DNA of 64,000 nucleotides from positions 24,154 to 88,153 of the forward strand of contig CAJVPJ010000012.1 in the NCBI GenBank assembly GCA_910592205.1, in the 5' to 3' direction. Positions 57,701 to 64,000 of this stretch are shown here, in pieces. Origin of the DNA: Paraglomus occultum (Eukaryota; Glomeromycota; Glomeromycetes; Paraglomerales; Paraglomeraceae). Each line of letters begins with the position of its first letter. The first letter of the stretch is position 1. The translations under genes were made by a program, and so were the position numbers. Under the pieces are notes generated by a model. That model was not told where the DNA came from and searched no databases. It worked only from the letters and a program-made list of their open reading frames with translations.

Positions 57701-60572
57701 TAATAACGGACAGTTGGAGAGCATTGATGCTTTGTTAGGCTGTGGTTTGTTAATGTATGAGAGAAAGGCAGAGATATGGGTAAGTATGTAGAGCGATATC
57801 GTATCGGGAACTCTTCTTCGTAAATTAGCAATTACGATAATTTACAAATAATTATGTGACTTTTACGTTTGTTAGGATACGAAGGAGACGGAAACGAAGA
57901 CTGCACATATAATTGCATGCAACGCGCTATTCTTTGCAATTAATTGGTATTACAATTTTAGTTTATATTTGATGACTGGTTGGGCCACATCCGACGGATG
58001 CTAAACACTGTTTACATTCTGCAACAGGTATAGGGAAATTATAAACGCTTTTTGCGGACAGCTTATTGATGACTTTCGTGGTGAGTTTGAAATATTTTTG
58101 CTTTTCAGTGTCTATGAATTGGCTTGAACGGACTGATCAAAGATTGATAAATTTGTTAGAAAAGATAATTCTACGCCTTCGTCACATTACCGAATTAGAA
58201 GATTTACTTGATAAATTGATAGAGTCTGTACCATCATTTCAACCGCTTGGATACGGACAAATACAGAAAACCAATGATGCGGAGCATCGAATTCTTGTTT
58301 TAAACGAAACAGATTCGCAGCGAACACTTGGACGGTCTCGTCGAACTAAGATGAGAGGGGCTAACACAAAGAGCATGCGATCTAATGATAACATCAATGA
58401 AAGCCAAGACAAATCTACAAATGACAACACCCTAGCTGGCAAATCGGTCACTCTTGCAGACATTAAACCGTATATGCGCGAATTTGGACTTGACGTATAC
58501 AGTTTACTACAATACTGTGAATTGAATTTGCATACCGTGGCGGTGGAAGATGTTGAGCAAAAGAGCAAGAGTACTAAATCGCAGGACAAGAACGTTAAAT
58601 TGAGAGAACGGGAAATGATCTATCTCCTCGACGACTTGATACGTAAACTGGAATTTAAACTTTCCTCTTCGGAATCTCCTAAAAGTATAAAGAAATCGAG
58701 TAGACTTAATGTTGAAGCAAAAGATATGGGATTTTCATCCATTGCGCGTGCAAATGCGATAGACATTGTGAATGCAGTAATTGGTATATTGCCTCATATT
58801 TTGCGCCATATGGAGTCAGTATACAATCTCTTGGATCCAGAATCAGATGATGTCATCGATGAAGAATCTACCACAATAAACCGATGCTCTGAGCTTCTGC
58901 TAGACGTCCTTGAACGAGTAATTATGTGGACTGAATTGAGAAACTCGGATAATGAGGATTGTCTGTTAAATTTGCTGAAATGTATTGCCTTTTCATCACA
59001 TTCATCAATTCCAACCGAGATGCAGCAATTGAACGATTTGGCTCAGAATGCATTTGATCAAATGCAGAAGTACGCGTACAGAATTCCGACATTAAAAGCT
59101 GCTATCTTACTACATAAGATTCTTGGTAGCATAGCTGACATTGGAAACGGCTGTAACGAGCTAAGGAATAAGTGCGGAGAAATAGCTCGGTATTTACTCT
59201 CGCGTTCTTGGACGGACGATAAAGAGTTGAAAGCAGAATTTATCGTATATTTAATTCAAATGGACGTTAAACATTCGGCAGATGTAGTAACAAGAGTAGA
59301 AAATTACGCGACTGCTGTCATTCCTGCTTTCATTGAGAGCGATGCTGATATCCTTGTAGCGAATCCTTTGCTAAATAGAGATACTTTTGCTCATTTCTAT
59401 AAAGCAATTTTACTTGAGATTGACGAGGTGATTGATGCATACAACCCTGTTAACTTTGAATCGGAACAAGAAACCGTGAGATTTTTCTTCAGGATGACCA
59501 GCTGTTGGAAGAGCTTGATTTCTGTTATTAAGACAAACCAAAAGCGTGCTGTGCTGTCAGTTGTTTTGAAGTATGGAGGACGATATGTTGACTTGTTTGT
59601 AAAGAAGGTCTTACCGTTTATGGATAAAAACTTCAAATCGCATCGCGACGATGTTTTGAAAATTTTCAAAGATTTCCAGAACGGGACTCGGGTTATTCAG
59701 GTATTCAGAACGTTAACTCATTTGTTTGGTATGATAATACTGATCATTAAACGGCTGACTAGGCTGTGACATGTTACTATACCTATCTGCATTCTTATGT
59801 TTGTCTTTGATAATCCATCTTAATTTGTTATTAGGCCCTTTGCTCTCATGTCAAGGTTGTTAAAGACACGACATTAGCATCTCTTGTTCCGAAAGTGAAA
59901 AGATCACTCGAAACTGTTATATTTCAGGTAAAGGGTATGTTACTTCATAATGATTGTCCATCAGATGCATTCTTCATGGGCAATCTTAAACATCGTGATC
60001 TTGAGGGACGAGAGGTGTCAGCAGATATGCCAAGGGAGGAAGATGACAAGGAGAATGAGGATACTGGCACACATGACGATTGTGATACTGGAAGTGATGC
60101 TGATGTTAGTGATAAAGACGAAACATGTGTAAATAATGGAGTCACGAATGACGAAAATGAAGGAAGAGGGTCAGATACAGAATCAAACGTTTTACAAGAG
60201 ACGCGTTGTCCGAACAATAAGGCTACTTCGATAAAAGAAATGCCTCAAAAGGTATCAAAAAAGAAATCACGTGGACAGATTTCTAACTCGAAGTCTGCTA
60301 AAGCGCGATCACCTTCTGCATACCAATATTCTGACGAAGAAGAAACGGAAAGTATTGTGTACGATGATGTAGATTTGAGCAACGATGACGAACGCGATGC
60401 TAGTGATAACAGTGGCGATGTTAGTGGTGATAGTGATATAGCAATGTTCATTGACGATGAAGCAGATGTAGATGGTGACGAAGAAGATAATAATAGCTCA
60501 GAAACTTCACCGAAAAGGAAAATGTCTGGAGAATCATCTCTATCCAAGCAGTCTAAAAGACTTTGTAAATAG
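54756..60572 (+). CDS. FANCD2: Fanconi anemia group D2 protein homolog
   Basis: Sixteen exons: 54756-54861, 54939-55110, 55185-55292, 55370-55466, 55531-55611, 55684-55896, 55980-56186, 56273-56779, 56859-57045, 57114-57205, 57282-57491, 57564-57779, 57876-57946, 58028-58080, 58109-59700, 59835-60572; 1549 aa, close to the vertebrate length. FANCD2 clamps DNA with FANCI in interstrand crosslink repair after monoubiquitination. Family blocks: VFLKLAQDAGFRI, NYVEDPTVLRACLLP, ESLVRLLLTIDIVQP, EIITSLPEIISDS, LTVPILDALANF, EDLPVVIKFIL, GILDYLDNLTIDQIQILF, INWYREIINAF. Lys528 in ERYKQIGVVGAL aligns with the ubiquitin-acceptor lysine. The C-terminus is a long acidic Ser-rich tail ending in a basic patch (KRKMSG, SKQSKRLCK), probably a nuclear localisation signal. 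Intron 8 uses a GC donor (GAG|GCAAGT), and the intron at 58081-58108 is only 28 nt. Confidence 0.95.
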
Positions 60573-61055
60573 TCTTTACTCAGATGTGTACAACCAACAA
60601 GGAACCATGATAATGTCTTTATCTGATGAAGACTAATTGATTAATTGGATTACGAGACGTTAGTGTATACCTATATTCGGTCAAATAATCTCGAATCATT
60701 AAATTACTTTACTCCCCTCCGTACCCCAATAAGTGCTCTATGCATACAAAAAAGTGATTTACCAGTAGTGTATAATAAAAGTATTTGCAAATGCTATGAA
60801 CATTGACAGAATGAACGATACCTTGTGCCTCGGAGACATGAAAATTATTACAAAAATTATATATAAGAACAATAATGATGAGGTAGTGACAAACAAATCG
60901 ACGAACGAAATTAACAAAAAGTAAGCTGACATTTTCAATAAATTTCAATCTCAAGCTGAATAAATAATCCAATGATCAGCCAAAGAAAGTTGAAGAGAAC
61001 AGTGAGTTAAGGATATATAATATATAAGCGAAAACCAAATCCTTGTTATCTGTTA
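60573..61055. other. Convergent intergenic spacer
   Basis: 483 bases between the 3' ends of FANCD2 (plus) and the Erf4 gene (minus). AT-rich; the minus-strand frame 60709-60972 is motif-free. No other structure seen. Confidence 0.6.
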
Positions 61056-61922
61056 TCAAAAGGATACAAATAGGAATGCAGTTCGTCGTGGATTACGAAA
61101 ACTAAGTCCCTGGGGGTTATATACACTCTGATTTTCTCGATCTAGAAATTTACAAATTTCTTCTATCGTCTACGTGATATCAAATATCAATAGCATATTA
61201 ATTTTCAGCGATTCAACCATAATCAATAAACCTATCCATATAAAATATTATCAACAATGACTCACCCGCTCATAATGTGATTTTATACACAGAGTCGAAA
61301 CATATAACGTAAGACAAGACAGAAGGTTATCAAACCAGTTATATTTCGGATTATGCGCTTTTTCTAGCATTCCGTTCAGCGTGCTTATTGTAAACTCGAA
61401 TTGATGAGGCGAAACCTAAATACAAGCGAAAGGCAAGACCCAATTAGGATGCAACTGGCATTTAATAACACATATTAATGGCTAATTCTTAACGAAATAC
61501 TGTAATCCAGAATTCTACCAATATGGCCACTGATTGCCGTATGTGTAGTTGATAAACATCGCAATATCGTTATAACACCGACTACTCACTCGCCCATTTA
61601 TCTTGTCTGGGAATGTCAGATTAAACTGACATAACTCTCCCTTGGAATAATCCCTCTCTACGCGAATAATTTGCTTAGGCAAAAGACCTGCTGAAGTCGC
61701 CCTACTCGAAGGAGCTGCTGCTATTGACTCTGGGTCAAGAAAGGTATATCTACCCATGTTATCACCTTCAACTAAACGTAAAGCAACCATGCCATCTTCA
61801 GCTATCTCTGATATATGAGTAGGGTCTACATCTGGGTCGGAGTATTGAGTGGATGAGAAGAGTATTCGAGTAAGCGGCGTTTTAGGAGAAGTTGGTATTG
61901 AACCGTTATCTCTTACGGACAT
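61056..61922 (-). CDS. ERF4: Erf4/golgin-A7-type subunit of Ras palmitoyltransferase
   Basis: Three exons on the complement: 61590-61922, 61266-61415, 61056-61169, all joined in phase 0; 198 aa. Erf4 (GCP16/GOLGA7 in animals) stabilises the DHHC enzyme Erf2 that palmitoylates Ras at ER/Golgi membranes. A disordered Ser/Pro N-terminus (~1-75) precedes the domain: IIRVERDYSKGELCQFNLTF, then FPDKINGR|VSPHQFEFTISTL, then NWFDNLLSCLTLYVSTLCIK with SHYER, then IEEICKFLDRENQSVYNPQG and NPRRTAFLFV. The exon 1 frame seems to end at 61515, but that end is intronic; the donor CGA|GTGAGT gives the family continuation. Start at the ATG at 61922; the longer frame begins with a non-ATG codon. Confidence 0.9.
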
Positions 61923-62503
61923 GTTAATAAAAGTGAAGGAGAGGGAAGAGAGAGGCTTTATGTGGGTCAGAGTAGCGAGATCCAAACGTCATTATTTGAT
62001 GCGCTGTGCAACAACAAATTCACACGAAATGAAATTCCTAATAGGTTACAAACAAATCGTTTCATAGCGGACCACAGGTTATAGACACTGAAAAATTTTC
62101 ATATAATTATCAGAAATAAAAAGCTTATTTCTTTTTTGCATTGTGAGTTTCCTAGAGACCTTATCTCTAATTATTAATAAATACTCAGAACGTTAAAGTT
62201 TATAACAATTGCATCTTCCCCATAGTGAGTGTTGATCTTCGTACCACGGCGATCATAAATTTTGTGCATTGTCAGGATATTTATGAGCTTGACAGCAAAT
62301 TTGGTAGATGAACACGAGATTGTGACATATTTTTCGCCCGGGGATGGTTTAACTTTTTTTAATTTTCAGTTTAATCGATGTGTGCCAGCATTTGTTCTTC
62401 GAAATCAGAACAATTCGCGCAGATATTAGACACAAAGAAAAACTTTATTTTACGATATTAAATACAAAACTCTTGCGTGCCCACTGTAACAGTGCTGCAG
62501 ATT
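61923..62503. other. Intergenic spacer
   Basis: 581 bases between two minus-strand genes: the promoter side of the Erf4 gene and the downstream flank of the sacsin-like gene. AATAAA-type words on the minus strand occur near 62455. No coding potential. Confidence 0.55.
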
Positions 62504-64000
62504 CTAATCTTGGCAGTTAGTTTTCATGTAGTTAGCACAAACTTTCGCCAACTGTTTCCCCTCGTACTTGTCAGCATATTCCTTGATAATCTTGACATTT
62601 GTGCGTGTTAAATAACGTGATAGTCTACATTCTACAATGTCACGTAAATCAATTAATTCGTAAAAATTTGCTGCCCACAAAAGGTCCAAATATAATTGCA
62701 CTCTTTCGCTCTCTTCTTCGACAACATTCCACTTCGAACTGATGGAAACATTTAACATGTTTCCATAAAGATAACTTAGAAAGACCTCAAACGATCGTGG
62801 ATCCATTTCCGAAATTTCATGAACGGCTGGGTCAGACGGAGTCGATCCTTTGAAGTGAGTGCTAGAGAGAAATTTTTTGAACATTCCTCCGTTAGCTGCT
62901 AGCACATATTTATTTGCATAAAATTTTTCGCCTTTGACATCAAAGACTGTATCGTGTACATCCGGATTTTCCGAGAGAAGGTTCAAAATCCCGGTGAGAA
63001 ATCTATTCGTCTGCTTGTCTTCGGGTTCGGGAAGGCATTCCAGTCGTACATTTTTGACCCCCGCAGCCTTAAGTAATTCCGGATACGGTTGAAGGATTTC
63101 TTTTATGAAATCATTTTCTTGTTTGGTAGCTCCGAACTTCAATTGTGAATACGCCTTCCAGTTCTTACGGTCGAATGGATCTTCTCCCTCATTTATATTT
63201 AAAAAAATAGTACCCGCCTTTTTCAGCCATCTCCCAATGGTTGAGTCGCTATTTCGAGCAGTTCTATCCAGGATTCCATAGATCATTTTTACAATACGAT
63301 ACACGTCTTTCCGGTCTACCAATTCATCCAGTTTCATAGAAATCTGTTTCAAATGCTTTAGAACATGTTCAGGTGTTGGCGTCCCAATGTGAGGATATTT
63401 TCTCGTTATGTCTCCTCTCGGAATGACATTATAATCGATAATTGGCAGCTGTGTCCATGAAATATCCCTGTACTCTGGGCGACAGATGTTTTTGAGTGTC
63501 CCAAATCCACTAGGAGGCATAGGGCAACATTTGTGTCTCTGACCATTTGCCATAACCGGTACAACGGGGACGAATTCAATCAACTCGAGACAAGCCCACT
63601 GTTCATCATTGAAGCTCAACGAGGAGAAATTATTGTATAAATAGTTCAAAGCAACTAATGCAGGAACACGAAGATTAATGGTGGAATCGTTCTCTAACTC
63701 AGCTGTCCATTTCACTTGTTCTGCAATGTACTCAGCACACTTTAGAAAATTTTTCGCGTCAACTGATGTATTTACACCGATTTTTTGCAGATTCTGTATA
63801 GAGTCGCTATTCCCTTTGAAGCTTGCACTTAATAACTTATCTGGTGCGTTACCAAAGACTATACGAAATAGTTCTACATCCGCATGATAAAGATTCGATG
63901 GTTTAACCATACTGCCTTCTTGATTTGGAATCATTTTTCTAATTCTTAGGTACTCAAGGATCGAATCGTCATTTAATCCCAGTATGGATTCTAAAAACCG
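62504..64000 (-). CDS. Sacsin-like protein with C-terminal BTB domain (partial, runs off the window)
   Basis: The complement frame is open from the window edge to the stop at 62504 (499 codons, no intron seen); the N-terminal part lies beyond 64000. The visible segment starts inside the protein (RFLESILGLNDDSILEYL). It has the spaced hydrophobic blocks of large sacsin-type proteins (ACLELIEFVPVVPV, then QLPIIDYNVIPRGDI, then EHVLKHLKQIS). A BTB/POZ domain follows (about the last 150 residues): VHDTVFDVKGEKFYANKYVL, EISEMDPRSFEVFLSYLYG, LLWAANFYELIDLRDIVECR. In sacsin-type proteins an HSP90-like ATPase lies N-terminal, and BTB domains often recruit Cullin-3 ligase. A chaperone or ubiquitin-adaptor role is inferred; the ATPase part must be checked outside this window. 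Confidence 0.8.
   Translation of the reverse strand, partial: RFLESILGLNDDSILEYLRIRKMIPNQEGSMVKPSNLYHADVELFRIVFGNAPDKLLSASFKGNSDSIQNLQKIGVNTSVDAKNFLKCAEYIAEQVKWTAELENDSTINLRVPALVALNYLYNNFSSLSFNDEQWACLELIEFVPVVPVMANGQRHKCCPMPPSGFGTLKNICRPEYRDISWTQLPIIDYNVIPRGDITRKYPHIGTPTPEHVLKHLKQISMKLDELVDRKDVYRIVKMIYGILDRTARNSDSTIGRWLKKAGTIFLNINEGEDPFDRKNWKAYSQLKFGATKQENDFIKEILQPYPELLKAAGVKNVRLECLPEPEDKQTNRFLTGILNLLSENPDVHDTVFDVKGEKFYANKYVLAANGGMFKKFLSSTHFKGSTPSDPAVHEISEMDPRSFEVFLSYLYGNMLNVSISSKWNVVEEESERVQLYLDLLWAANFYELIDLRDIVECRLSRYLTRTNVKIIKEYADKYEGKQLAKVCANYMKTNCQD

Noticed and set aside
61515-61589. Apparent C-terminus of the Erf4 protein ending NQWPYW
   Set aside because: Intronic read-through; splicing at CGA|GTGAGT continues the conserved Erf4 domain in two further exons.
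1-64000. CRISPR arrays, operons, bacterial insertion sequences
   Set aside because: No regularly spaced repeats or bacterial gene organisation; the window is eukaryotic throughout.

Overview
The window is nuclear DNA from a filamentous fungus of an early-diverging lineage, most likely an arbuscular mycorrhizal fungus (Glomeromycotina) or a close Mucoromycota relative. The evidence is the gene content. There are two tyrosine-kinase-like (TKL) protein kinases of the kind expanded in that group: one carries a Cys-pair N-terminus and non-RD catalytic motifs, the other is fused to Sel1 repeats. Alongside them sit a delta-type phospholipase C, a Shaker-type K+ channel, FANCD2, an Erf4 protein and a sacsin-like/BTB protein. 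Genes are split by many short introns, mostly 60-150 nt with GT-AG ends and a few GC-AG. Intergenic DNA is AT-rich. All exon models below were built by hand by matching reading-frame phase across splice sites.

Layout. 1-4.6 kb: no supportable gene. 4.6-8.8 kb (minus): a degenerate tyrosine-recombinase-like protein with KRFS-type repeats, directly downstream of a TKL kinase and possibly fused to it. 11.3-16.2 kb (plus): a 14-exon phospholipase C followed 205 bp later by phosphatidylserine synthase. 16.5-18.4 kb (minus): a SUN-domain protein. 20.3-24.7 kb (plus): a kinase/Sel1 protein and a rhodanese-methyltransferase. 27.5-29.4 kb (minus): a coiled-coil FYVE protein. 29.4-43 kb: a gene-poor stretch with a non-autonomous mariner element with near-perfect ends, a second decayed mariner copy, a pogo-like element and at least one pseudogene interrupted by a transposon. 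43.1-48.6 kb (minus): a two-repeat Myb protein, a small basic/QN-rich protein, an AT-hook/SANT protein and an MRX19-like mitochondrial K+/H+ exchange-related protein. 50.4-53.2 kb (plus): a voltage-gated K+ channel, divergent from the MRX19 gene. 54.8-60.6 kb (plus): FANCD2. 61.1-61.9 kb (minus): an Erf4-type palmitoyltransferase subunit. 62.5 kb to the end (minus): the C-terminal part of a sacsin-like/BTB protein that runs off the window.

Functional threads (inference): membrane lipid and phosphoinositide biology (PLC, PS synthase, FYVE), protein palmitoylation (Erf4), K+ handling (channel and MRX19), signalling kinases, and genome maintenance (FANCD2). There is no operon logic. The most unusual items are the catalytically eroded recombinase joined to KRFS repeats, a 28-nt apparent intron in FANCD2, the small spliced Lys/His-QN protein, and the K+ channel with an acidic N-terminus and a Cys cluster in its tail.
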